From an uncultured Bacteroidia bacterium (GTDB lineage Bacteria; Bacteroidota; Bacteroidia; Bacteroidales; F082), in NCBI GenBank assembly GCA_902802535.1, contig CADCML010000011.1, positions 19,285 to 83,284 on the forward strand: a stretch of DNA of 64,000 nt, given 5' to 3'. Positions within the stretch are counted from its first letter, which is position 1; every line of letters starts with the position of its first letter. Below, piece after piece: positions 1 through 10,000 of this stretch. Below the pieces are notes generated by a model. It searched no databases, had not been told where the DNA came from, and was given only the letters and a program-made list of their open reading frames with translations. A program made the translations under genes and the position numbers.

Positions 1-330
1 AACTTCTCTCAACAGATTACGATCGCTTATGGGAATGGTAACCGAAACAGTTTCACTTTGTTTTTCACGTTCAGCAATTTGGGCAGAATCCAAATCATAT
101 TGGTTCTGCAAGTTCATCCAAACCTCAGCGGGGATGTCCAAAGCTTTTTCCAAAGCAACGGCTACGTTCAGTGATACAGAACGTTTCCCATTGATGGTTT
201 CACTTAATACAGAAGGCTTGATACCTGTCATTTCTGACAATTCCTTCTGTGTCATGTTTCTTTCTTTCAATTCATCCTTGATTAATTCCCCTGGATGAGT
301 TGCAATAAATGGTGTTTGTTTCTTATTCAT
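1..330 (-). CDS. higA: HigA-family antitoxin, C-terminus cut by window edge
   Basis: The reading frame starts at the ATG at 330 and runs off the left edge after 110 codons. The N-terminus (MNKKQTPFIATHPGELIKDE) and the following helix-turn-helix (MTQKELSEMTGIKPSVLSE, then INGKRSVSLNVAVALEKAL) are typical of HigA/VapI-type XRE antitoxins. It would bind and neutralise the HigB-type toxin encoded just upstream and repress the shared promoter. The start overlaps the stop of the toxin gene by 8 bases, so the two are probably translationally coupled. Family assignment is firm; the C-terminal part is not visible. Confidence 0.88.
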   Translation of the reverse strand, partial: MNKKQTPFIATHPGELIKDELKERNMTQKELSEMTGIKPSVLSETINGKRSVSLNVAVALEKALDIPAEVWMNLQNQYDLDSAQIAEREKQSETVSVTIPISDRNLLREV

Positions 331-640
331 AATGCTTTGAGATTTCTTGTAATAATGCATTGACTATGATTCCGTTATCATCAGGTGAGCTCTTAAAGAA
401 CAATCGATATTGGGCATTAATCCAAACTGTTTCGACACCTTTCAAATCGCCCTTCTTTTTCTCATAATGCAGTGACTTGAAAGTGTAAAGGTCTTCGACT
501 CGTCTTGCTGCTTTGAGGTAATTCACCGCCTTAATGTATTGTTTTACGACATCCTGAGACAACTTTTTGTATTTATGGTCTTTAGTTGAACCGCATACAT
601 AAAGCTCCTCCAATGCCTTATCGTCAAATTTGATGTTCAT
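323..640 (-). CDS. higB: HigB-family toxin (RelE/ParE-like mRNA interferase)
   Basis: A protein of about 105 residues starting at the ATG at 640 (MNIKFDDKALEELYVCG). The core, with ARRVEDLYTFKSLHYEKKKGDLKGVETVWINAQYRLFF, follows the HigB/'plasmid maintenance killer' pattern: basic loop, then a strand with the conserved W-x-I-N-x-Q-Y-R-L. HigB toxins cut mRNA on the ribosome. Toxin-first order and 8-base overlap with the antitoxin are usual for higBA. A slightly longer TTG-initiated form from 661 is possible, but that start would lie inside the promoter box, so 640 is preferred. Confidence 0.87.
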   Translation of the reverse strand: MNIKFDDKALEELYVCGSTKDHKYKKLSQDVVKQYIKAVNYLKAARRVEDLYTFKSLHYEKKKGDLKGVETVWINAQYRLFFKSSPDDNGIIVNALLQEISKHYE

Positions 641-658
641 TTTTTCATTTTTATGCTG

Positions 659-666
659 CAAAAGTA
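659..666 (-). promoter_or_regulatory. -7 promoter box of higBA
   Basis: TACTTTTG on the minus strand fits the Bacteroidota -7 consensus TAnnTTTG and lies 18 bases before the higB ATG. Confidence 0.6.
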
Positions 667-674
667 ATTCTTTT

Positions 675-706
675 TTTGCGAATTATTAGCAAATTTGCGA
701 ATTATT
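675..706. promoter_or_regulatory. Direct repeats over the higBA promoter, candidate HigA operator
   Basis: TTTGCGAATTATT occurs twice, at 675-687 and 694-706 (19-base period). The first copy with its flank also forms a dyad TTTGC-N9-GCAAA. The repeats lie just upstream of the higBA -7 box, about where a repressor would act. HigA proteins generally autorepress; binding here is inference. Confidence 0.45.
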
Positions 707-728
707 TCAACAATAGCTCGATTTATCG

Positions 729-736
729 TACTTTTG
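729..736 (+). promoter_or_regulatory. -7 promoter box of MATE gene
   Basis: TACTTTTG matches TAnnTTTG, 19 bases before the ATG at 756. It is divergent from the higBA promoter. Confidence 0.6.
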
Positions 737-755
737 CGCCCTCAAAACCACGCAA

Positions 756-2069
756 ATGCCCAAAACCTCCCTCAATCGCTCAATACTGAAATTAGCCATC
801 CCCAACATCATCAGCAACATCACTGTGCCACTCTTGGGTTTGGTGGACATGGTGCTGATGGGTCATCAGGACAGTATCGCCTACATTGGAGCCATCGGTT
901 TGGGCGGCACCATCTTCAGCGTGATGTACTCCATTTTCAGTTTCATGCGGGCTGGCACAACTGGCTTTACGGCACAGGCATACGGCGCCAACGACCGCGC
1001 CGAGATGGCTTATTCACTCTATCGTTCGCTTTGTATTGCCTTGATTGCCACCATTTTGGTACTGTCGCTGCAAGACGCGGTAGAATGGCTCAGCATGAAG
1101 TTGTTGCATGGCAGCGAGGAAGTTTTGGCCCACACTGCCACCTATTTCCGAGTGCGCATTTGGGCCGCGCCGGCAGTGCTTTGCCTTTATGCTTTCAACG
1201 GCTGGTATATCGGAATGCAAAACACTACTATTCCAATGATTATTGCCATCCTGACCAATGTGGTGAACATTATATTAAGCATCGTGTTCGTCAACTTCAT
1301 GAGTATGGGCGTGGCAGGTGTGGCTTTGGGTACGGTCATCGCTCAGTATTGCGGATTAATTACTGCTATCGTCTTTCTATTCATTAAATTCCGCCACCAT
1401 CTCATCCCAATAAGACGAGTGATTCTGTTGCAAAGCGACAAACTGAAACGTTTCTTCCAAGTCAATGCTGACTTCATGATTCGCAGCATCCTTTTGGTGT
1501 TGAGCATTGCCTATTTCAACAACCAGTCGGCCAAACTCGGCGACGACATGCTGGCCGTCAACATGATTCTGATGCAGTTCTTCTACATTTTTTCCTACTT
1601 CACCGATGGCTTCGCCTACGCGGGTGAGGCTCTCGTGGGTCGTTTCACAGGTGCCCACGATGCAAAACAACTACGTCAAACCGTGAAACTGCTGCTGATT
1701 TGGGGCTTCGTTATCGCGTTGCCTTTCACCTTGTTATATGCCCTCTTCCCCGATTGGTTCATCGGCCTCATCTCCGACCAACCTGAAATCGCGATGCAAG
1801 CCAAGCCCTACCATATTTACATGATTCTCATCCCGTTCATTACCTTTGCGGCTTTCCTTTGGGACGGCATTTACATCGGTGCCACAGCAGCCCGCGCCAT
1901 CCGTAACACGATGATTATCTCCGCTTTATGCGTATTCCTGCCTGCCTCTTTGTTATTAATGCCGCATTTCGGCAACCATGGCTTGTGGATTGCTTTCTTG
2001 CTTTTCATGGTGGCAAGAGGGCTTAGTATGACTTTGATGGCGAAAAAGGCGGTGTTTGGAACAGAATAA
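756..2069 (+). CDS. MATE family efflux transporter (DinF-like)
   Basis: A 437-residue integral inner-membrane protein with about 12 hydrophobic segments, the normal size for MATE exporters. The N-terminus (SILKLAIPNIISNITVPLLG, then VDMVLMGH) is the MATE signature, including the conserved D of the first helix (LVDMVLMG). The MATE halves, joined by a basic loop near residues 210-235, are both present. The family exports cations, drugs or metabolites using H+ or Na+ gradients; the substrate cannot be read from sequence. It has its own promoter and is divergent from higBA. A second, less similar MATE gene lies at 48958-50325. Confidence 0.92.
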   Translation: MPKTSLNRSILKLAIPNIISNITVPLLGLVDMVLMGHQDSIAYIGAIGLGGTIFSVMYSIFSFMRAGTTGFTAQAYGANDRAEMAYSLYRSLCIALIATILVLSLQDAVEWLSMKLLHGSEEVLAHTATYFRVRIWAAPAVLCLYAFNGWYIGMQNTTIPMIIAILTNVVNIILSIVFVNFMSMGVAGVALGTVIAQYCGLITAIVFLFIKFRHHLIPIRRVILLQSDKLKRFFQVNADFMIRSILLVLSIAYFNNQSAKLGDDMLAVNMILMQFFYIFSYFTDGFAYAGEALVGRFTGAHDAKQLRQTVKLLLIWGFVIALPFTLLYALFPDWFIGLISDQPEIAMQAKPYHIYMILIPFITFAAFLWDGIYIGATAARAIRNTMIISALCVFLPASLLLMPHFGNHGLWIAFLLFMVARGLSMTLMAKKAVFGTE

Positions 2070-2074
2070 TTCCC

Positions 2075-2082
2075 TACCTTTG
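2075..2082 (+). promoter_or_regulatory. -7 promoter box of DUF2461 gene
   Basis: TACCTTTG, 16 bases before the ATG at 2099. Confidence 0.55.
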
Positions 2083-2098
2083 CCGAAAACTTTACCCC

Positions 2099-2764
2099 AT
2101 GGAAGAAATCCTCAAATTCTTAGACGACGTCCTCCACAACAACAATCGCCCTTGGTTCCAGGAGAATAAGAAACAATACCAGACGGCACAGGCAAATTTC
2201 AATGCCTTGGCCGAACAAATCATCGCAGGTGTGCAGAAATTCGACGACAATTGCAAAGGTCTGACCCTGAAAGACTGCACTTACCGCTTCTATCGTGATA
2301 CTCGTTTCTCGCCCGACAAGCGGCCCTACAAGACCCACTTCGGCGTATTCGTCTGTCCCGAAGGCAAGAAGTCGATGCTGAGCGGCTATTATTTCCATTT
2401 GGAAGCCAAGGAATCGGAATACCTCGGCCACAACATGCTCTGCACAGGGATGTACATGCCCGACACGGCCATGCTGAAGACCATCCGCAACGAAATCCTC
2501 TTTAACGGCGAACCGCTTGTGGAGAGCATCGCCAAAGCCAAAGGTTTCGACCTCGACACCAGCCACGCCATGAAGCGCGTGCCCAACGGCTATCCCAAGG
2601 ACCATCCGCAGGCCGAGCTCTTCAAGCAACGCGACTGGCTCTTGGTACAAGACCTGCCCGAGAAACGCCTCTCCGACCCACATCTCGTCGACTGGGTAGT
2701 GTCAGAATTTGAAAAGACCAAGGATTTCTGCCAATGGCTGAATCGGACGGTGAAAGGGGAATGA
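2099..2764 (+). CDS. DUF2461 domain protein (TIGR02453 family)
   Basis: A 221-residue cytosolic protein without signal peptide or membrane segment. It has the DUF2461 marks: N-terminal helix then NNRPWFQENKKQYQTA, the central YRFYRDTRFSPDKRPYKTHF, and a GGYYFHLE-like strand (here SGYYFHLEAKESEYLG). The biochemical role of this family is not established. Its length is as expected and the gene appears intact. It has its own promoter and the S8 protease gene follows 37 bases downstream, so some read-through is possible. Confidence 0.88.
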   Translation: MEEILKFLDDVLHNNNRPWFQENKKQYQTAQANFNALAEQIIAGVQKFDDNCKGLTLKDCTYRFYRDTRFSPDKRPYKTHFGVFVCPEGKKSMLSGYYFHLEAKESEYLGHNMLCTGMYMPDTAMLKTIRNEILFNGEPLVESIAKAKGFDLDTSHAMKRVPNGYPKDHPQAELFKQRDWLLVQDLPEKRLSDPHLVDWVVSEFEKTKDFCQWLNRTVKGE

Positions 2765-2801
2765 ACTTGTTAAAACACAAACCATCAAATACCATAACAA
2801 A

Positions 2802-5800
2802 ATGAAGAAATTATTTACCCTAATCTGCATGGTTTTGGCCTGTGCCTACTGCCTCGCCCAAGACCGCAACAACGAAGACGAGGTGGTGAAGATTGACTGG
2901 TACAACCAGCACGCTACCAAAGAGGGCGAACTCATCGTAAAGTTTGCCGATCACACCACGCTGCGCTTGCAAAACGATGCACGTGGTGCTTTACAAGCCA
3001 CCGGAATGAATAAGGTGGATGCACTGCTGCAACAATATCCTGTGGCCAAAGCAGAACGCCTTTGCCCCAACGATGACCCCAAAAGAGAACTGAAAACCTC
3101 CAAATCTTACAATGGTCCCGATGTGGTAGAACACGACTTAAGCCGCCTCTGCCGCTTCGTGATGCAAGACCCCAAGCAGACTTATGAAATGATACAAACC
3201 TTAAAAGAATTGGACGAAGTGGAGTTTGCAGAGCCCAATTATATGGCTTTCGCTTTAGGCTCTTCCCCCGACCGTCCTCTAAGTCCCGTCAGTCCTCTAA
3301 GTCCTATAAAATCCCCGACCCCTCGCGAAGGCGGCTATTTCAATCCTACAGCCTACATGGCCGAGCCAATGTACCCCCTCCAATGGGGCTTGGAAGCAGT
3401 GAACTTGCCAGAACTATGGGCGGCTGACACGATGGTGTTAAGCACCGACCGCAAGGTAATTGCCATCTTGGATACTGGCGTTGACATCGACCATCCCGAC
3501 CTTGCCGCCAATATCTGGACCAACCCAGGCGAGACAGACAACGGCTACGACGACGACAACAACGGCTTTGCCGATGACCTCCACGGCTGGGATTTCGTGA
3601 ACCAGACCGCCGACATGCACGACTGGAACAGCCACGGCACCCACTGCGCAGGCATTGCCGCTGCCGTAGGTGACAACGGCATTGGCATTACCGGTGCCAA
3701 CCCCATGGCTTACATCATGCCCATTGCAGTGCTGCAAAGCAATGGCACGGGCGACATCGCTACGATTATACAAGGCATTAACTACGCCAAAAACAACGGT
3801 GCCGATGTGCTGAGCATGAGTTTTGGCTCTTATTCTTATTCCATCGCTTTGGAGCAAGCCCTTGGGCAAGCCTACCAAAGTGCGGTGCTTGTTGCCGCTG
3901 CTGGAAATGATGGTTTGGACATGATTCTTCCTGGTGTTTGTGAGGTGATGCATGGTGATATGTTCCCTGCAGCATTTACTTTTGTTTTAGGCGTGGAAGC
4001 CACACAACACTATCCAGGCTTATGTGGGTATCGTGCCTGTTTTTCTAATTATGACTGTGATGGTCCGTCTTTCTCACAATATGGTGAAGAACGACTTTAC
4101 AACTACGAACTACAAGCTCCTGGTGCAGGCATTCACAGCACCGTGCCCAACGGCCATTACCGCAGCTACAACGGCACTTCCATGAGTGCGCCTTTGGTGG
4201 CAGGCGGTATTTCAGCCTTGCTTCATGCCAAGCCTTACATTTCCCAAGAAATGCTTTGGGGCGACTTGATTAACACCGCTGGAAATCATGTGAACTTCAT
4301 GGCTTGTTACGAAGCCGGCGAGGCTCCAGCACAATTGCAGTTTGTGGCTTTTGAGACTAACGATACCATTAACGGGGATGGCGATGGCCGTCCCGATGCG
4401 GGTGAAACCATCTGCCTTTATCCCACTTTGCGTAGCACATGGGGCGCCACGAATGATATTACTATGTGGCTTACTTTGAATGAGTTTGAAGACCCCAATA
4501 TTGTGACCTTCTTGGATACTGAGCCTGTGGATTTTGGTTGGCCTCTTTCGGCCTATGCCAAAAGCAAGTCTGTCAATCCCTTGCGTTTTACCATTGACCC
4601 CGACTGCGTGGATGGCCGCTATATCAATTTGGTGCTCCATGCGATTTCTTCCGATGCCCAAGCGGAGTTGGTGTATCCTTTTACCATACAGGTGGAAAAT
4701 GGTGTGGAATTGGGTGGCATGATAAATGATACGGTGACACTTTATCCTAATGTGCATTATATTGTGACCAGCAATCTTGCTCTGACTGAAAGTGCTTTGA
4801 TGGTAATCAAACCGGGAACTACATTGAAATTCATGGAAGGAGTAGGCTTGTCTAATGTGGGACGTATTTATGCAGTTGGTACTCCTGATAGTTTGATAAC
4901 ATTTACGAAAGCAGATTTAGGTAATAGTTGGGATGGAATGATATTGAATTATTATGACACTTTAGATTATTGTGCTATTGAATATATTGATGAAGGATTT
5001 AGTTTGCGCGGCCAAAGAAAGAATATGGGACAAAACTGTGGAAATGTCTATTATTACAAATATCAGTACCCTATCGTTTTGAATTCAATTATTAGGAAAA
5101 TAGCATTATGGGATGGATGCTATTTATTAGAGAATATTATGCTATCAAAAAGCAATTTTTATGAGAATTATATAGGTGTTGATGGATGTGGTGGGTTATT
5201 TGAAAAATTATATAGAGGAGACGGTTATGTTCCATGTGAGACACCTAATCTTGAGTATTATCAAAAAAATAATATTATTCGGAACATATTCGATGATTTA
5301 CCAAAAGTTGGTGATGGAATGTATGAATCACTATTATCAGTTTTCAATTTTAATTGGTTTGGTAATGATTGTTTAAACTATTGGGGGGGGAGTATAAGAG
5401 GTTTAAATATTGGTACATCATCAACGACCCCATGGGAAGTTCCTTTTGGTGATCGTTGTTATTTAGGTAGCGCTCGTGAAGACATTGTGCGCCAACATGT
5501 TTACGATTTTGATTATCCAGGCTCAAATACTTTTGGCCGTATCAATTTAGATAATATGGCTACACAGCCAACGCCTGATGCCCACGGCATAGTTTGGAAA
5601 GTGGAAGTCAACGGATACGATGCGCAGGATGAGTTTGAACAAATGCCGCCTTTGGGTTGTGGTACTCACGAATTCAAGGTGTATTTCAACCGCCCAATGG
5701 ACACCTTGGTCACACCCATGCTGGCTATGGGCGTGCGCCCGCCATACACCCAGCATCGAATCACCCGAAACAGGCATTGGAACGCAGATGGAACCATCTA

Positions 5801-7082
5801 TTCAGCCACTATCACTATCGATGGCTATACGGCTACGGATGGCCTCAACCGCATCTATGTGGCAGAGGCAAGAGATACTGAGCATTTCGAGATCCCTATT
5901 GAGGATTTCCGTTTCAATGTGCAGGTGGCTTCGGCAGGTTCCTTAAGCAATGAATTCATGGCTACGCCTGGTCTTGGCAAAGTGGATTTGGAATGGAACA
6001 ACAATGAAGTGGATTTCGAGGATTTCTTGGGGTATAACATGTATCGTTATGTGTACGATTCAGTTCCTGCAAATTGGCATTGGAATGATGAAGGGAATTG
6101 GGTATGTGATAGCGCATGGATGCCAACTGACACCCTCCAACTCAACACTTCGCTCATCCAAGACACCGTGTTCACGGATTACAATGTAGTACCTGGCCAG
6201 CGCTACTATTATTTCTATAAGGTGCTGCGTACCAACCTCAGCGAGAGCGAAGCTTCGCTTACCGTCACCACAGTGCCGCTCACTTCCATCCCGGGCGATG
6301 CCAACGGCAGCATGGCGGTGGATGTGGCCGATGTGGTGAGCCTCGTCAGCTACCTCACCAATGGCAATCCGCAGCCCTTCATCTTTGAGGCTGCCGACAT
6401 TAACGGCGACGGCACCATCGATATTTTGGACATCGTGGGGGTCATCAACCTCATCATCAACCGTGGCGGCCTGCCTGATGCCAACCCTGTGGCCACGGCC
6501 TACTACAGCATCGAGGACGGCATCCTTTTCGTAGATACGCCAGTCGAGTTGGGCGGTGTGCAGTTCGTGTTCGAGAATAACGAAACTTTGGAAGCCTTGC
6601 AAGCCTTGGAAGGCTTTGAGCAGGTAACGGCTGAGACGAGCAACGGCACCCTCTTCATGGCTTACAGTATGAGCGGCAAGAAGCTTCCCGCTGGCAAACA
6701 CGCTTTGTTGCGCATGGGCGAAGCTCAAATCAACACTGTTGCCCTCTCCGACCCCGAAGGCCGCAATGTATTGGCCATTGCAGGCGGTGCAGGCGTTGAG
6801 GAGCACGAAACCCTCTTCCTCGAACAGCCTTATCCGAATCCCTTCAACGGCAACCTCACCATCCCCTTCATTATCGGCGACGAGACGGCCAACCATGTGG
6901 TCTTCACGGTCACCAACATGATGGGACAGACGGTCTCCGTCATCAACCTCGGCTCACGCGGCAGGGGAGAGTATAAATATGAGTGGTCGCCCGCATCAAG
7001 CATGGCTCCTGGCATCTACACGGTGTCCATGCAGGTCAACGGTCGTATGGTACAACACGCTAAAGTCGTTTACGTAAGATGA
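2802..7082 (+). CDS. Secreted S8 (subtilisin-like) serine protease with dockerin and T9SS sorting domain
   Basis: A 1426-residue secreted protease. Signal peptide 1-20; propeptide-like region about 25-150; S8 catalytic domain about 195-475 with Asp224 (AILDTGVDIDHPDL), His278 (SHGTHCAGIAA), oxyanion Asn369 (AAAGND) and Ser460 (NGTSMSAPLVAGG). The middle (about 630-920) looks repetitive and beta-rich, perhaps a beta-helix. A dockerin-like pair of EF-hand loops sits at about 1163-1222: the second loop, DINGDGTIDILD, is canonical, the first (DANGSMAVDVAD) is weaker. Residues 1342-1426 are a type A T9SS sorting domain (PYPNPFN..., PGIYTVSMQVNG). The stop overlaps the start of the cohesin-like gene by 4 bases (ATGA), which argues for a physical partnership. 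The stretch 4790-5500 is visibly AT-richer than its flanks and contains a run of eight G at 5383-5390. Confidence 0.9.
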   Translation: MKKLFTLICMVLACAYCLAQDRNNEDEVVKIDWYNQHATKEGELIVKFADHTTLRLQNDARGALQATGMNKVDALLQQYPVAKAERLCPNDDPKRELKTSKSYNGPDVVEHDLSRLCRFVMQDPKQTYEMIQTLKELDEVEFAEPNYMAFALGSSPDRPLSPVSPLSPIKSPTPREGGYFNPTAYMAEPMYPLQWGLEAVNLPELWAADTMVLSTDRKVIAILDTGVDIDHPDLAANIWTNPGETDNGYDDDNNGFADDLHGWDFVNQTADMHDWNSHGTHCAGIAAAVGDNGIGITGANPMAYIMPIAVLQSNGTGDIATIIQGINYAKNNGADVLSMSFGSYSYSIALEQALGQAYQSAVLVAAAGNDGLDMILPGVCEVMHGDMFPAAFTFVLGVEATQHYPGLCGYRACFSNYDCDGPSFSQYGEERLYNYELQAPGAGIHSTVPNGHYRSYNGTSMSAPLVAGGISALLHAKPYISQEMLWGDLINTAGNHVNFMACYEAGEAPAQLQFVAFETNDTINGDGDGRPDAGETICLYPTLRSTWGATNDITMWLTLNEFEDPNIVTFLDTEPVDFGWPLSAYAKSKSVNPLRFTIDPDCVDGRYINLVLHAISSDAQAELVYPFTIQVENGVELGGMINDTVTLYPNVHYIVTSNLALTESALMVIKPGTTLKFMEGVGLSNVGRIYAVGTPDSLITFTKADLGNSWDGMILNYYDTLDYCAIEYIDEGFSLRGQRKNMGQNCGNVYYYKYQYPIVLNSIIRKIALWDGCYLLENIMLSKSNFYENYIGVDGCGGLFEKLYRGDGYVPCETPNLEYYQKNNIIRNIFDDLPKVGDGMYESLLSVFNFNWFGNDCLNYWGGSIRGLNIGTSSTTPWEVPFGDRCYLGSAREDIVRQHVYDFDYPGSNTFGRINLDNMATQPTPDAHGIVWKVEVNGYDAQDEFEQMPPLGCGTHEFKVYFNRPMDTLVTPMLAMGVRPPYTQHRITRNRHWNADGTIYSATITIDGYTATDGLNRIYVAEARDTEHFEIPIEDFRFNVQVASAGSLSNEFMATPGLGKVDLEWNNNEVDFEDFLGYNMYRYVYDSVPANWHWNDEGNWVCDSAWMPTDTLQLNTSLIQDTVFTDYNVVPGQRYYYFYKVLRTNLSESEASLTVTTVPLTSIPGDANGSMAVDVADVVSLVSYLTNGNPQPFIFEAADINGDGTIDILDIVGVINLIINRGGLPDANPVATAYYSIEDGILFVDTPVELGGVQFVFENNETLEALQALEGFEQVTAETSNGTLFMAYSMSGKKLPAGKHALLRMGEAQINTVALSDPEGRNVLAIAGGAGVEEHETLFLEQPYPNPFNGNLTIPFIIGDETANHVVFTVTNMMGQTVSVINLGSRGRGEYKYEWSPASSMAPGIYTVSMQVNGRMVQHAKVVYVR
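5383..5390 (+). repeat. G8 homopolymer inside the S8 protease gene
   Basis: Eight consecutive G in an otherwise AT-rich stretch of the coding sequence, encoding part of YWGGSIRG (about residues 861-863). Long G runs are prone to slippage; a change of one base would shift the frame before the dockerin and the sorting domain. Confidence 0.7.
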
Positions 7083-10000
7083 AAAAGCTACTGATAATCC
7101 TAATATGCTGCCTTGCCGGGGTTGCGCGAGCCGAGAATGTGGTCTCGGTGTCGTCGGCCAGCGGGCATCCGCAGGACGAGGTGACACTCAATGTGTCGCT
7201 CGCCAACACGGATGAAGCAGTGGCTTTCCAAGCGGACATTCCCTTGGGTAGCCAATTGACATACGTGATGGGTTCAGTCGCTCTCAACAGCGAACGTGCC
7301 ACCGACCACATCGTGACCGCCGCCGTGGTGAACGGCAGCTTGAAGATCCTCGCCTATTCCATCACACTGTCACCGTTTGTGGGCAACGAAGGTACCTTGC
7401 TCAGTTTCACCCTCCGATTAAAGAACGAGTCAGGCAATTACACCCTTGACATGGGCAGTGCGAAACTCTCCGATGCCTCGGGGACGGCCTTGCCCGTGAC
7501 CACACAAAACGGCACGGTGACGATACTTTCGCCCAAGCTGCAAATCAACACTACAACCCTCAACTACGGCCACGTGCCGATACGCAGCGACTACTATCAA
7601 ACCGCTTCAGTGACTAATGTCGGCAACGAGCCCCTGACCATAACAAGCATTACTTTCAGCGATGCGGTGTTTAGTTGTCCGGACTTCACGGAAACCATCA
7701 TGCAACCAGGCGAATATGCAAGTTTCAACTTCAAATTTGCCCCCATGCTGAAAGGAGGCGTGACTGCTACGGCGACAATAATTTCCAACTCCATTTCTGG
7801 CAATGGCATCATCAACTTGGTAGCCGACCCTTTCGCTGTGAACGAAATCCACGTGGGCAACACCACGGGCTATTGCGACAGTGTTGTTGCATTGCCCATC
7901 AGCATGAACAACATGGAAGGCATCATCGGCTTCCAAATAGAGTTCAACCTCAATCCCGCTTTGGAGTTCGTCGATTTCACGCTCAGCGACCGCAAGACCA
8001 ACCACGTCGCAACAGGTGTGGTCAGTGGAACAACTCTGCGGCTTATGGCTTATTCGCCTTCGGGTGCGACTTTCACTGGTGACGATGGCGTGATTGGCAC
8101 GGTGAGGTTTCTTTTGAAAGGCATGTATGGCTATTACTCCCTTTACCCAACAAAAGCAGTGTTGGCAGATGCCAACGGAGAGGATGTGCTGTCCGACAAG
8201 TATGAGGGATATGTGGACATCAGAAGCCCACAAATCTACGGCGATGACATGCTGGATTTCGGCACTTCGCCTGTCACCGAAACAGCAAACAGGGAATATG
8301 TAGTCAACAACTGGGGTAATGCTTCCATGCGCATCGACCAAATCGTCTTTGACCAAGAAGGTTTTGCCGTTGCCGAGGCTTTCCCAATAACAGTGCCTGA
8401 ATGGGAATCCTCGGTGTTGCACGTGAGCTACACCCGTGAGCAGAAGGGCAATTTCAACGCCCTAATGAAAATCTACAGCAACGACCCGCAGAACGGCTTG
8501 AAAAATGTAGCTTTGTCTGGCAGCCGCTACGAGCCTAACAGCCTTGAGCTTTTTGCCGATCCCTTCAGTCTGGAAAATGGCGATGTGGCCGTGTCATTAT
8601 TGATGGACAATTATTCAGACATCGTGGCCTTGCAGGCCAACTTCCAATATCCTCACGAGAGTTTTTCTGTACAACCGTATGATTTCCAATTGACTGAACG
8701 TTTTTCAAACCATTTGTTATACTCCAGTTCGATAAATGATTCCACCTATCGAATCATCGTGCTTTCCATGCAAAACAATGCGGTAGAAGGTCACGAAGGC
8801 GTGGTACTGAATATTACTTTGCATCCTATTGGAACCCCAGAAGCGAAGGAATACACCGTTTCGGTTTCCGATATCGTGCTCAGCGGTAGGGAAGGAATGA
8901 ATCTGTTCACGGGTGAATTTGACCCGTGTGAGTTCCATTTCTTTACTGTGCCGATGGATTTCCATTTCACGACAGCAGGTACTTGGAGCAAGACTTCTAA
9001 TTGGCAATATAACACGTTGCCGAGAGACTGCGACAGAGTCTTCATCGATGCCAATTGTCAACTCGATATGGATGCCGAAGTGACCGAATTGAGTGTTACT
9101 TTAGGCAAAACCCTCACCCTCCAAACAGGCAAAACCCTTACCGTCATAGGCTCGTTGACTAATACCGCAGCAACGGGTTTGGTCATCAAGGAAGGAGCGC
9201 AACTTATTAACGCTTCTGCGAATGTGAGTGCCACGATGGAGAAAAATATCGTCGCTTATGGCAACATGAACACTCCAGATGGCTGGTATGCTATCGCCTC
9301 ACCAATGGATGCAATGCCCATTGAGGGAAGCACTTTCCTCACGCCTGAGTATGACCTCTACCGCTACAACGAGAATTCCACAAACAGCCACGAATGGGAG
9401 AACCATAAAATGAGCCATGCGGATTTCACAAGTTTTGAGAACGGTCGCGGTTATTTGTATGCCAACAACAACACTTTCTCGCCAGCCTTTATCGGTACGC
9501 TGAACAACACAGCCATCACCTGTCCTTTGTCTTACAGCGACCGACCCAACGACGAGTTGGACGGTTTCAACCTCATCGGCAATCCCTTCCCGCATGTTAT
9601 CTATAAAGGCGCAGGCGCAGCCATCGACAACGCCAACCTCGCCTCAGGCTACTACACCCTGACGAACGAAGGCGCATGGCACGTCCATACCTACGAAGAG
9701 GCTATCCAACCCGGACAAGGCATTTTGGTGAAAGCCACCGCTCCCACCGCCCTAACCATCGCCAAGAGCAATGCAGCGGCCAATGCCGAGTCAGATGACA
9801 CCAAAGATATTGCAACGCGTATAAGTTTTATCGTAACGGACGGTCATGGCAAAGACTGCGCAATCGTTTATTTCGGCCAAGGCACTAGTCTCGACAAGGT
9901 GAATTTCCCCTCCAACGACACGCCTATGATTGCCATTGTACAGGAAGGTAAGGACTACGCCATTGCTCACATCGACAATAAGGAAATCATCGACCTGAAA

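Noticed and set aside
5176-5376. Second-frame protein inside the S8 protease gene
   Set aside because: Arises from the AT-rich module; the main frame continues through it to the dockerin and sorting domain.
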